Of a stretch of 64,000 nt of DNA, positions 10,895 through 18,535 are shown one piece after another. Positions within the stretch are counted from its first letter, which is position 1; the number at the start of each line of letters is the position of its first letter. The position numbers were made by a program, and so were the translations under genes. The notes under the pieces are model-generated. The model worked only from the letters and a program-made list of their open reading frames with translations. It made no database searches and was not told where the DNA came from. The DNA is taken from NCBI RefSeq assembly GCF_020819595.1, contig NZ_JAJHNP010000001.1, positions 434,001-498,000 of the forward strand. The letters run 5' to 3'. This stretch comes from Streptomyces barringtoniae. Lineage in GTDB: Bacteria; Actinomycetota; Actinomycetes; Streptomycetales; Streptomycetaceae.

Positions 10895-11755
10895 TCAGGA
10901 GTGCCCATGGGCCCCTTTCAGGCCCCCTGAGGCTCCTTCCAGGGTTCTGACGGCCTCGGAGACGCGTGTGTACACGCCGGGACTTCCACGCCTGCCGCAG
11001 CCGCTCCCCCACGACACGAGCCCGATCAGCCGCCCGCCCGCCACCAGCGGGCCGCCGCTGTCTCCCTGGCAGGCGTCCGGACCGCCGGCGGCCTCTCCGG
11101 CGCACAGCATGCTGCCGGCCCGGTAGGTGCCGTCTGGACCGCTCGGATAGGCGCGGGCGCAGAGGTCGTCCGGCAGCACGCGCACGTGTGCGGCGTACAG
11201 CCTGTGCGCATAGGCGCCCTTGCCCGTCGTGTCACCCCATCCGGAGACCAAGGCCTGCGTTCCCGCCTTGTAGGCCGGATCGCCCGCGCCCGCCATGCCA
11301 ATGACCGCGCTCTGCGGCAGCGGTTTGGCGAGAGTGAGTACGGCGAAGTCACCGGCGTTGGTCGCGCTGTCGTACCCGGGATTGATCCGGGCGTCGCGTA
11401 CGGCGATCTCCTGGCCCTCTCCCGACAGCAGATCGGTGCGTCCCGCGATCACCCGGAAGTCGGGCACGCGGTTCGGGGGCGCCCCGAGGACGTCCTCGCT
11501 CAGGCAGTGGGCCGCGGTGAGTACCGCCGTCGGTGCGATCGCGACCCCGCCGCAGAACTGGCCCGCCCGCGTACCTCCGAACCGGTCACGGCTGGACAGC
11601 GCGACCGTCCACGGGGCCTGGGAGACGTCTATCGGAAAGCCCCCGACCACCACGCTGTCGGCGGCCACGGGAGCCGCGCTCACCAGCGGTATGGCGGTCA
11701 TGGCGGCGGCCAGGGCCAGCGGCCCGATCAGTGCCCGCCCAAAGGAACGGCGCAT
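10895..11755 (-). CDS. secreted trypsin-like serine protease (S1A)
   Basis: 286 residues. A basic N-terminus (MRRSFGR), hydrophobic core and AxA-type site (APVAADS) make a Sec or Tat-independent signal peptide of about 31 residues. The mature start VVGGFPIDVSQAPW resembles an activated trypsin N-terminus. The catalytic triad is present: His in LTAAHC, Asp in GDFAVLTL, Ser in CQGDSGGPL, with GSGCGRRGSPGVYTRV behind it; the Asp six residues before the Ser (PDACQGDSGG) predicts trypsin-like cleavage after Arg/Lys. The C-terminal ~15 residues (LKGAHGHS) are an extra tail. Exported protease, probably nutritional or developmental. It sits between hrdB and parE, an arrangement conserved in Streptomyces. 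Confidence 0.92.
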   Translation of the reverse strand: MRRSFGRALIGPLALAAAMTAIPLVSAAPVAADSVVVGGFPIDVSQAPWTVALSSRDRFGGTRAGQFCGGVAIAPTAVLTAAHCLSEDVLGAPPNRVPDFRVIAGRTDLLSGEGQEIAVRDARINPGYDSATNAGDFAVLTLAKPLPQSAVIGMAGAGDPAYKAGTQALVSGWGDTTGKGAYAHRLYAAHVRVLPDDLCARAYPSGPDGTYRAGSMLCAGEAAGGPDACQGDSGGPLVAGGRLIGLVSWGSGCGRRGSPGVYTRVSEAVRTLEGASGGLKGAHGHS

Positions 11756-11821
11756 ACAGACTCCTCACTCTCGGTGTTACCGGGACACCCAGAGTGATCC
11801 ACTGCGCCGTGGCGCGCAGCA

Positions 11822-11857
11822 CGAAGGCCCGGCTCCCGCGAGGGGGCCGGGCCTTCG
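11822..11857. terminator. terminator hairpin downstream of hrdB
   Basis: A GC-rich stem (CGAAGGCCCGGC...GCCGGGCCTTCG) with a short GCGA-type loop begins 19 bases after the hrdB stop on the leftward strand and lies upstream of the protease start. Confidence 0.85.
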
Positions 11858-11875
11858 CCGCCGTACAACCGCGAC

Positions 11876-13420
11876 CTAGTCGAGGTAGTCGCGCAGCACC
11901 TGGGAACGCGACGGGTGGCGCAGCTTCGACATGGTCTTGGACTCGATCTGGCGGATGCGCTCACGCGTCACGCCGTACACCTTGCCGATCTCGTCGAGGG
12001 TCTTCGGCTGACCGTCGGTGAGACCGAACCGCATGGAGACGACGCCGGCCTCGCGCTCGGACAGGGTGTCCAGAACGGAGTGCAGCTGCTCCTGCAGGAG
12101 CGTGAAGCTGACGGCGTCGGCGGGGACGACGGCCTCGGAGTCCTCGATGAGGTCACCGAACTCGCTGTCACCGTCCTCACCCAGCGGGGTGTGCAGGGAG
12201 ATCGGCTCGCGGCCGTACTTCTGGACCTCGATGACCTTCTCCGGGGTCATGTCGAGCTCCTTGGCCAGCTCCTCCGGGGTGGGCTCGCGGCCCAGGTCCT
12301 GGAGCATCTGGCGCTGCACGCGCGCGAGCTTGTTGATGACCTCGACCATGTGCACCGGGATACGGATGGTGCGAGCCTGGTCGGCCATGGCGCGGGTGAT
12401 GGCCTGACGGATCCACCAGGTGGCGTACGTGGAGAACTTGTAGCCCTTGGTGTAGTCGAACTTCTCGACCGCGCGGATCAGACCGAGGTTGCCCTCCTGG
12501 ATGAGGTCCAGGAAGAGCATGCCGCGGCCGGTGTAGCGCTTGGCCAGGGAGACCACCAGGCGGAGGTTGGCCTCCAGGAGGTGGTTCTTGGCGCGGCGGC
12601 CGTCCTCGGCGATGATCTCCAGCTCGCGCTTGAGCTTCGGCGCCAGCTTGTCGGCGTTGGCCAGCTTGTCCTCGGCGAACAGACCCGCCTCGATGCGCTT
12701 GGCCAGCTCGACCTCCTGCTCGGCGTTGAGCAGGGGGACCTTGCCGATCTGCTTCAGGTAGTCCTTGACCGGGTCGGCAGTGGCGCCGGCCGCGGCGACC
12801 TGCTGCGCGGGCGCGTCGTCCTCGTCCTCGTCCGACAGGACGAAGCCCGCGCTCTCGGCGCCTTCCGGCTCTTCGGCGACCTTGGTGTCCTCGAGAACCT
12901 CGTCCTCGAGGAGCTCGGCCTCGTCCTTCTTGGCCGTGGTCTTCTTGGCGGCCGTCTTCTTGGCGACGGTCTTCTTGGCGGCCGTCTTCTTGGCGACGGT
13001 CTTCTTGGCCGCGGCCTTCTTGGCGGGTGCGGCTTCCTCGGCGGAATCGGCTGCGGCCGGAGCGACGGGCGCCACGGGGGCGGCCGTGGTGGCGGTGGCC
13101 TTCCTCGTCGTCGTCACCGTCTTCGCCGCGACCGTCTTGGTGGCGGTGCGCTTCGCCGGGCTCTTCGCTGCGACGCTCTTGCGGGTGCGCTTGGGCTCTG
13201 CGGCACTGACCATCAGCGTCACACCCTCTTCCTCAAGAATCTGGTTGAGGCTGCGCAGTACGTTCTTCCACTGAGTGGCCGGAATCTGGTCAGCTTCGAA
13301 GGCCCGACGCACATCGTCGCCGGCGATCTGCCCCTCAGCCTTTCCCCGCTCAATGAGCGCCATGACAGAGACGGACTCGGCGATCTCCGGCGGGAGCGTA
13401 CGGGATGTGCTGGCCGACAC
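11876..13420 (-). CDS. hrdB: principal RNA polymerase sigma factor HrdB
   Basis: 514 residues, the essential vegetative sigma-70. GTG at 13420 with GAGAGG upstream gives a length close to the ~511 residues of S. coelicolor HrdB. Residues 1-75 are a conserved N-terminal region; about 85-190 is an Ala/Lys/Thr-rich disordered segment with repeated [16 protein letters not shown] units and then an acidic patch; region 1.2 begins at [16 protein letters not shown]; region 2 ([40 protein letters not shown]) recognises the -10 element; region 3 and region 4 ([20 protein letters not shown]) recognises the -35. All are intact. It directs housekeeping transcription; its own promoter lies in 13421-13730. 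Confidence 0.97.
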   Translation of the reverse strand: MSASTSRTLPPEIAESVSVMALIERGKAEGQIAGDDVRRAFEADQIPATQWKNVLRSLNQILEEEGVTLMVSAAEPKRTRKSVAAKSPAKRTATKTVAAKTVTTTRKATATTAAPVAPVAPAAADSAEEAAPAKKAAAKKTVAKKTAAKKTVAKKTAAKKTTAKKDEAELLEDEVLEDTKVAEEPEGAESAGFVLSDEDEDDAPAQQVAAAGATADPVKDYLKQIGKVPLLNAEQEVELAKRIEAGLFAEDKLANADKLAPKLKRELEIIAEDGRRAKNHLLEANLRLVVSLAKRYTGRGMLFLDLIQEGNLGLIRAVEKFDYTKGYKFSTYATWWIRQAITRAMADQARTIRIPVHMVEVINKLARVQRQMLQDLGREPTPEELAKELDMTPEKVIEVQKYGREPISLHTPLGEDGDSEFGDLIEDSEAVVPADAVSFTLLQEQLHSVLDTLSEREAGVVSMRFGLTDGQPKTLDEIGKVYGVTRERIRQIESKTMSKLRHPSRSQVLRDYLD

Positions 13421-13730
13421 GAACAACCTCTCGGAACGTTGGAAAACGGCTTCCGGCACCGTCCACTTCGGACAGGAGCCGACCACCGGCCTGGGGATGG
13501 GCCGACGGCGCGGGCGGGGGCCGGGAAGGTGCACAGCGCCTGTGATGGCGTCCGTATTCCCTCCGCGGCTGTCACCTCTTAGGTCATCGCGCTGTTCCCA
13601 CAAGCGTTACGCCCAATCTGCGTGGCCCGAGTCACACCCCGTAAGCGGTCAAAAACGGTCAGACATGGGCAGAGGAGATCACCGTTGCCGCCCTGCCCCG
13701 TCGCGCGCCATGACCCCAGGGCCCGTCGCG

Positions 13731-13776
13731 CCGCTGGACCCCGCCGGACCGCACAGGGTCCGGCGGGGTCCAGCGG
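13731..13776. terminator. very strong hairpin downstream of whiH
   Basis: A perfect 20-base stem (13731-13750 with 13757-13776) and a 6-base loop GCACAG, about 90 bases past the whiH stop. It should block read-through from whiH into the hrdB promoter region. Confidence 0.88.
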
Positions 13777-13867
13777 CGGCCGTCAACGAGCCCGGCGCCG
13801 AGACGGTCGCGACGACAGTCAGGCCGACGGCGCACACCGGCGACCGCACCGCGCCGACCGCGTGAGG

Positions 13868-14755
13868 TCAGTGCTCACGCGGGGCGGGCACCACACGCTC
13901 GACCTCGGGGTGGACCGTAAGCAGTTGGCGCATGGCCGTCTCGGCGGCCGCGCCGTCGCCGGTGCCGAGAGCGTCGACGATCCGCGCGTGCTGTGCGAGC
14001 GACGCCTCGTTCGGCCGGTCGCAGCCCGTGACCGGACCGCCCGACACCTGGAGGGCCGCCGAGACGATCCCGGAGAGGTGCTCCAGCATGCGGTTGCCGG
14101 CGATCTGGATGAGCAGTGCGTGGAACTCGTTGTCGGCGCGCGAGTACGTCAGCGCGTCGCCCTGAGCCATGGCGTGACTCATGATCTCGACCATGTCACA
14201 GAGGCGCTGCTGTACGTCCTCCCGCCCGTGCCCGGCGGCGAGGCGGGCGGCGAGCGGCTCGATCGTCCAGCGCAGCTCGCTCAGCTCGCGGCGCTGGTCG
14301 TCGCGCTGGGGCCCGAAGGCCCGCCACTCGATGATGTCCGGATCCAGCAGGTTCCAGTCGCTGACGGGACGCACGCGCGTGCCGACGTTCGGGCGGGCGC
14401 TGACCAGGCCCTTGGCCTCGAGGACACGGAGGGACTCGCGGACGACGGTGCGGGAGACCTCGAAGCGCTGGCCGATCTCCTCGGGGACCAGCGGGCGGTC
14501 CGCGCCCAGGTCGCCCGAGACGATCATCTGTCCCAGCTGCTGAACGAGTTGGCCGTGCAGTCCGCGTCCGCGGCTGCCCGCGGCGCGCCGGCCGACGCGG
14601 CCCAGGTCGGGGTCCGCGCCCTCCCAGGAGGGTGCTCCGACGCGATCGGCCACCTGGGGCTCTGCGTAGGGGTAGCGGTCGAGTTCGCCCGGGCCGGCCA
14701 GACCGGAGTCGGTGGAGCGGGCGGCGGTCATCATGGTGTGCGCAAGGGTACTCAC
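13868..14755 (-). CDS. whiH: GntR-family sporulation regulator WhiH
   Basis: 295 residues from GTG 14755 (AAAGGA upstream). The N-terminal winged helix-turn-helix carries the GntR pattern (LGADRPLVPEEIGQRFEVSRTVVRESLRVLEAKGLVSARPNVGTRV spans roughly residues 80-125), and the C-terminal all-helical FCD domain has its metal/ligand residues (Asp in RADNEFHALL, His residues in the following helices). Position immediately before hrdB in the same orientation and the ~295-residue length match WhiH, a regulator needed for sporulation septation in aerial hyphae. WhiH ligands resemble carboxylates in related FCD proteins, but its true signal is unknown. In-frame ATGs at about 14734 are alternative starts. 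Confidence 0.8.
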   Translation of the reverse strand: MSTLAHTMMTAARSTDSGLAGPGELDRYPYAEPQVADRVGAPSWEGADPDLGRVGRRAAGSRGRGLHGQLVQQLGQMIVSGDLGADRPLVPEEIGQRFEVSRTVVRESLRVLEAKGLVSARPNVGTRVRPVSDWNLLDPDIIEWRAFGPQRDDQRRELSELRWTIEPLAARLAAGHGREDVQQRLCDMVEIMSHAMAQGDALTYSRADNEFHALLIQIAGNRMLEHLSGIVSAALQVSGGPVTGCDRPNEASLAQHARIVDALGTGDGAAAETAMRQLLTVHPEVERVVPAPREH

Positions 14756-14917
14756 GGATCCTTTGTCGGCGCCGCCTCCAACTCCCTTGAGGTCTTTGGT
14801 GAAAAGCACACGAAAGGGTGATCGCTCACCCCGTCGCAATTGACGCCTTATCGGAAAGAAATGGGCTTTCCTCGGGGAGTTGTGCACACGGCGGGATCGG
14901 AAGTGGACGCACGTCCG

Positions 14918-17491
14918 TCATCGGAACCGGGTGCGCAGCGTCGCATACAGATACGCGCACAGGAGCGCCGACAGCGACAACGCCAGTGCGCTGCCCACTG
15001 GTTGGGCGAGCACCCGCGCCATCCCGAGCAGGTAGCGCTCACCGCCGAAGGGCCACTGCAGCAAGAGGGCCTCTCGCATCCGCACCGGGAAACCGGCGGC
15101 CATGCGCGGGGCGGGCCCCTGCAGCGCCTCGTGCACGAGGGGGACGACGACAACGGGTACGGCGAGAACGGCGGCCATGCCGCCCGCGGTGGACCGGAAC
15201 ACACCGGCCGCCAGCACACCCGCCCAGGCGCAGCCGACGACCAGACCGAACCAACTCGCGCCCAACGAGAGCCAGTCCGCGGGAACTTGCGTCAGCTCCC
15301 GTCCGTAGAGAATGTAGAGCGCTTCGGCATCGCAGCCCACGGTGAGGAAGGCCAGCATGGCCGCGGTGGCCCCGGAGACGAGCAGTTTCGCGGTGAGCAG
15401 CCCCAGCCGGCGGGGCACGGTGCCGCGGTCCGCCGCGAGGGCGGGGTGGCGGAACTCGTCTCCGAAGGACAGTGCACCGAGCAGCCCCGCCGCGAGCGCC
15501 GCGGGCGGCAGCGGCAGCTGACGCGGCCACGCGGCGAACAGCCGCGCCTGCGGGGTGTGCCCGGTCCTGGCCAGCAGTACGGCGGTGAGCGCGGACACCA
15601 CCAGTACGGCACCGCAGGTGAGGAAGCCGACGCCGATGCCGGCGGCGCGTCGGATCTCGTAGCGAAGAGGGCGCAGGGGGCTGGGGGCGGGGCGGGGGGA
15701 GATGGGGGGCGGCAGGGGCGAGAGGGAATCAAGGGAACGTACACCGTCGGGGCGGACAACGCCGGTGGCCTGCGCCTGACGGGTGCCGGGATTCCTGGCG
15801 CCGGGGAGGTGGGTGCGCAGTGTGGAGATGACCGCTGCCGCAGTGCTCGCGCTGCCGGTCTGCGGTGCCTGGACAGCCGAGGCGGCATCGCTCCCGGAGT
15901 CCGTGGTGGCGGCCGCCTCCGCGGTCCGGCCGCCGTCGACTCCCGCGAGCACTTCGGCGGGCACCACTGCGGCGCCTCCGTCCAGTACGTCGTCATCAGC
16001 GGGCCTGTCATCGCCGTGTGCCGCGCTGCCGGTTCCCGGTGCCGCGTCGTCCGGCGACACTCCCTCGGCCGGTACGCCCCGGATGGGTTCCGTGTGCTCC
16101 GTCCCCGGCCGGGCCTCGGACGTCTCCTCGAGCGGCGACTGCTCGCCGCTGGGGGCCTGTGCCCGCTCGCCGGCCAGCGGTTCGCCCGAGGAGACGCTGG
16201 ACACAGCCCGCTGCGGCGCCGGGGTGTCCGCCGGGGAGTCCTCCCGTTCCCCCACCGAGAAGCCGAACGGCATCGCACCCCGTTCCCTCCCCGAGGAACC
16301 CGACGCCGTGGCACCCGGCTCCCCCTGCGAAACTCCGGACGCCATGGAGGCCTGCTTCGACACGGACATGCCCAACAACGGCCCGCTGGACTCGGCCGCC
16401 GGTGAGCCGGGCGCCGGGACACCGGACACGGACGCGGCCAGGCCGACCTCCGAGGCGCACGTCTCCACCGTCGCCAAGCCATGGACCGTCGGCTCGGGCT
16501 CCACGGGTGAGGAACCGGGCCCGACGTCCGCCCGCTCCGCAGGTGGCTCGTTCGCCGCCTCCGCGGCTGCCTCTCCGGACGAGACTGCGGCCCCGCCGCC
16601 GGATACCGGCCCCATGTCGCCGACCTCGTCCGCGAGTTGGTGCACGAGGATGCCGTGGCGGAACGCCGTCTCGCCGACGTCGGCGGTCGTGGAGCCGTAC
16701 ACCGAGAGGCGATTGCCGCCCTCTCGCACGACCTCGACGGACCGGCGCCCGGTGCGGGCCTCCTTGGTGAGCAGGGCCGCGAGACGTGTTGCGTGCGGAC
16801 TGCGGACGGCCACGCGCGGGCGCAGCCGGGTGCGGGCGAACTCCCTGGCCTCCTGATCAGCCACGAGTCTGCCGCCATCGAGGGTCACGACCCGGTCGGC
16901 CGCGCGGGCGGCCTCCTTGGGGTCGGCCGTGGTGAAGAGCACCGTGCCACCCTGGCCGGCGTGCGCTCGCAGCATGCCGTGCAGCCATTGCGCCTCACGG
17001 ACGGAGAGACCGTCGGTGGGCTCGTCCAGTACGAGCGTGTGCGGGTCGGGCAGCAGAGCGCACGCCAGGCCGAGCCTGCGGTCCATCCCGCGCGAGAGCG
17101 TGCCGAGGCGTTCCTCGCGGAAGCTGACAAGGCCGACCACTTCCAGGACCTCGTCGGCCCGTCGCGCCGGAACTCCCGATGCCGCGCACAGCATGCGCAG
17201 ATGCCCGCGGACGGAGCGGGCCGGATGCCCCGGCACATCGCCGAGGAGCACGCCGACCTCCCACGAGGGATGGGCGATCCGGTGCAGGGGCCGCCCCCTG
17301 AAGTAGGTGGCACCGCGCCCATGTTGAAGCTCGAGCATCAGTCTGAGCGCCGTCGTCTTGCCCGCGCCGTCGCCTCCGAGCAGCACGGTGACATGTCCCG
17401 CGCGCGCTTCGAAGGAGAGGTCGTCGACGGCGGGCGGGTGCGCCTTGCGGGGATTGCTGGTCAGTCCGAAGGCCTCGATCACCTGCAGCAA
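14918..17491 (-). CDS. ABC transporter ATPase-permease fusion with long low-complexity linker
   Basis: 857 residues in three parts. Residues 1-225 are an ABC ATPase: Walker A is LGGDGAGKTT, the signature is replaced by LSRGMDRRLG (as in DrrA/CcmA-type exporters), Walker B LVLDEPTDG. Residues about 300-585 are Pro/Ala/Ser/Glu-rich low-complexity sequence with no fold. Residues about 595-857 are an ABC-2-type membrane domain with six hydrophobic segments ending in LYATLRTRFR. In S. coelicolor a similar ATP-binding protein follows whiH. The linker is very long for such fusions and has a distinct composition, possibly expanded by repeats. Likely an exporter or membrane-reorganising ABC protein; cargo unknown. 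Start is ATG 17491. Confidence 0.85.
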   Translation of the reverse strand: MLQVIEAFGLTSNPRKAHPPAVDDLSFEARAGHVTVLLGGDGAGKTTALRLMLELQHGRGATYFRGRPLHRIAHPSWEVGVLLGDVPGHPARSVRGHLRMLCAASGVPARRADEVLEVVGLVSFREERLGTLSRGMDRRLGLACALLPDPHTLVLDEPTDGLSVREAQWLHGMLRAHAGQGGTVLFTTADPKEAARAADRVVTLDGGRLVADQEAREFARTRLRPRVAVRSPHATRLAALLTKEARTGRRSVEVVREGGNRLSVYGSTTADVGETAFRHGILVHQLADEVGDMGPVSGGGAAVSSGEAAAEAANEPPAERADVGPGSSPVEPEPTVHGLATVETCASEVGLAASVSGVPAPGSPAAESSGPLLGMSVSKQASMASGVSQGEPGATASGSSGRERGAMPFGFSVGEREDSPADTPAPQRAVSSVSSGEPLAGERAQAPSGEQSPLEETSEARPGTEHTEPIRGVPAEGVSPDDAAPGTGSAAHGDDRPADDDVLDGGAAVVPAEVLAGVDGGRTAEAAATTDSGSDAASAVQAPQTGSASTAAAVISTLRTHLPGARNPGTRQAQATGVVRPDGVRSLDSLSPLPPPISPRPAPSPLRPLRYEIRRAAGIGVGFLTCGAVLVVSALTAVLLARTGHTPQARLFAAWPRQLPLPPAALAAGLLGALSFGDEFRHPALAADRGTVPRRLGLLTAKLLVSGATAAMLAFLTVGCDAEALYILYGRELTQVPADWLSLGASWFGLVVGCAWAGVLAAGVFRSTAGGMAAVLAVPVVVVPLVHEALQGPAPRMAAGFPVRMREALLLQWPFGGERYLLGMARVLAQPVGSALALSLSALLCAYLYATLRTRFR

Positions 17492-17646
17492 GATAGCGCG
17501 GAGTGTCCGTTTTTTCGGGTATCACTCGATCTGCTACCACACATACTGCCGATAGACCCGGTTCACGTCCGCCGTTCGGGTGAACCGACGCCCCGCCCGT
17601 GCGGTCGGCCCACCTGATCGTCCGGGCGCGCGGTCCCGAGTGCGCC

Positions 17647-18405
17647 TCAGACCTCGGGGCGCAGCATCGGCGGGTTGAGCAGGGTGGCACCGCCCGCTCG
17701 GAAGAGCTGCGCCGGTCGACCGCCCTGGCGCGTGGTCGTTCCTCCGGTGGGGACGAGGAATCCGGGGGTTCCGGTGACCTTGCGGTGGAAGTTGCGCGGG
17801 TCCAGGGCCACCCCCCACACCGCCTCGTACACCCGGCGCAACTCGCCGACGGTGAACTCGCTCGGACAGAACGCGGTGGCCAGCGACGAGTACTCGATCT
17901 TGGAGCGTGCCCGTTCCACCCCGTCGGCGAGGATCTGGGCGTGATCGAAGGCGAGCGGTGCCACGGGCTCGCCGTCGCGGCCGTAACCGCTCTGCTGGAG
18001 CAGTTCCTCGACCGGCGCCCAGCGCGCGTTGCTGGCGTCGCCTCCCGCACGCGGGGCGGGCAGGTCGGGCGCGAGCGCGAGGTGCGCGACGCTCACCACG
18101 CGCATGCGCGGATCCCGCTTGGGGTCCCCGTAGGTCGCGAGCTGCTCGAGATGAGCCCCGTTGTCCTGGACCGGGGCCGAGGGGTCGTGTGCACACAGGC
18201 CGGTCTCCTCGGCGAGCTCGCGCGCCGCCGCCTGGGAGAGATCCTCATCGGCCCGTACGAAGCCTCCAGGCAGTGCCCAGCGCCCTTGGAACGGTGGCTC
18301 GCCCCTGCGGACCGCCAGCGCGCACAGGGCATGGCGGCGCACGGTCAGCACGACCAGGTCCACGGTGACGGCGAAGGGCGGAAAGGCTGACGGGTCGTAG
18401 GGCAT
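17647..18405 (-). CDS. Nudix-domain transcriptional regulator (NrtR-like)
   Basis: 252 residues. The N-terminal half is a Nudix hydrolase fold with a fully matching box: Gly-x5-Glu-x7-Arg-Glu-Leu-x-Glu-Glu-x-Gly-Leu (GGFVRADEDLSQAAARELAE then ETGL, about residues 47-70). The C-terminal half (SKIEYSSLATAFCPSEFTVG... RNFHRKVTGTPGFLVPTG) is the winged-helix part typical of NrtR proteins, which use ADP-ribose or NAD-related metabolites as ligands and usually regulate NAD biosynthesis. The Nudix box being intact, hydrolase activity may be retained. No NAD genes are adjacent, so the regulon is elsewhere or the protein has another target. A short inverted repeat 14 bases upstream may be its operator. 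Confidence 0.83.
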   Translation of the reverse strand: MPYDPSAFPPFAVTVDLVVLTVRRHALCALAVRRGEPPFQGRWALPGGFVRADEDLSQAAARELAEETGLCAHDPSAPVQDNGAHLEQLATYGDPKRDPRMRVVSVAHLALAPDLPAPRAGGDASNARWAPVEELLQQSGYGRDGEPVAPLAFDHAQILADGVERARSKIEYSSLATAFCPSEFTVGELRRVYEAVWGVALDPRNFHRKVTGTPGFLVPTGGTTTRQGGRPAQLFRAGGATLLNPPMLRPEV

Positions 18406-18418
18406 GCCGCGATCATAG

Positions 18419-18433
18419 TCGTCTGCCTGACGA
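18419..18433. promoter_or_regulatory. possible NrtR-type operator
   Basis: TCGTC-TGCCT-GACGA, a 5-base inverted repeat with a 5-base spacer, embedded in a locally AT-richer stretch and ending 14 bases upstream of the Nudix regulator start. Autoregulation is inference; the arms are short. Confidence 0.3.
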
Positions 18434-18535
18434 TAAACACTCCCTTCCCCGGCCGCATCGATGGTGGTTCCGCTTCGTTCTGGGATCGGGCGCCGGACCG
18501 GCTCCGCGTCTTCACCTGCGTGGCGTCGTGCGAGG

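Noticed and set aside
11915..13582. Long plus-strand frame opposite hrdB
   Set aside because: Leu/Gly-rich antisense translation of hrdB, no start context.
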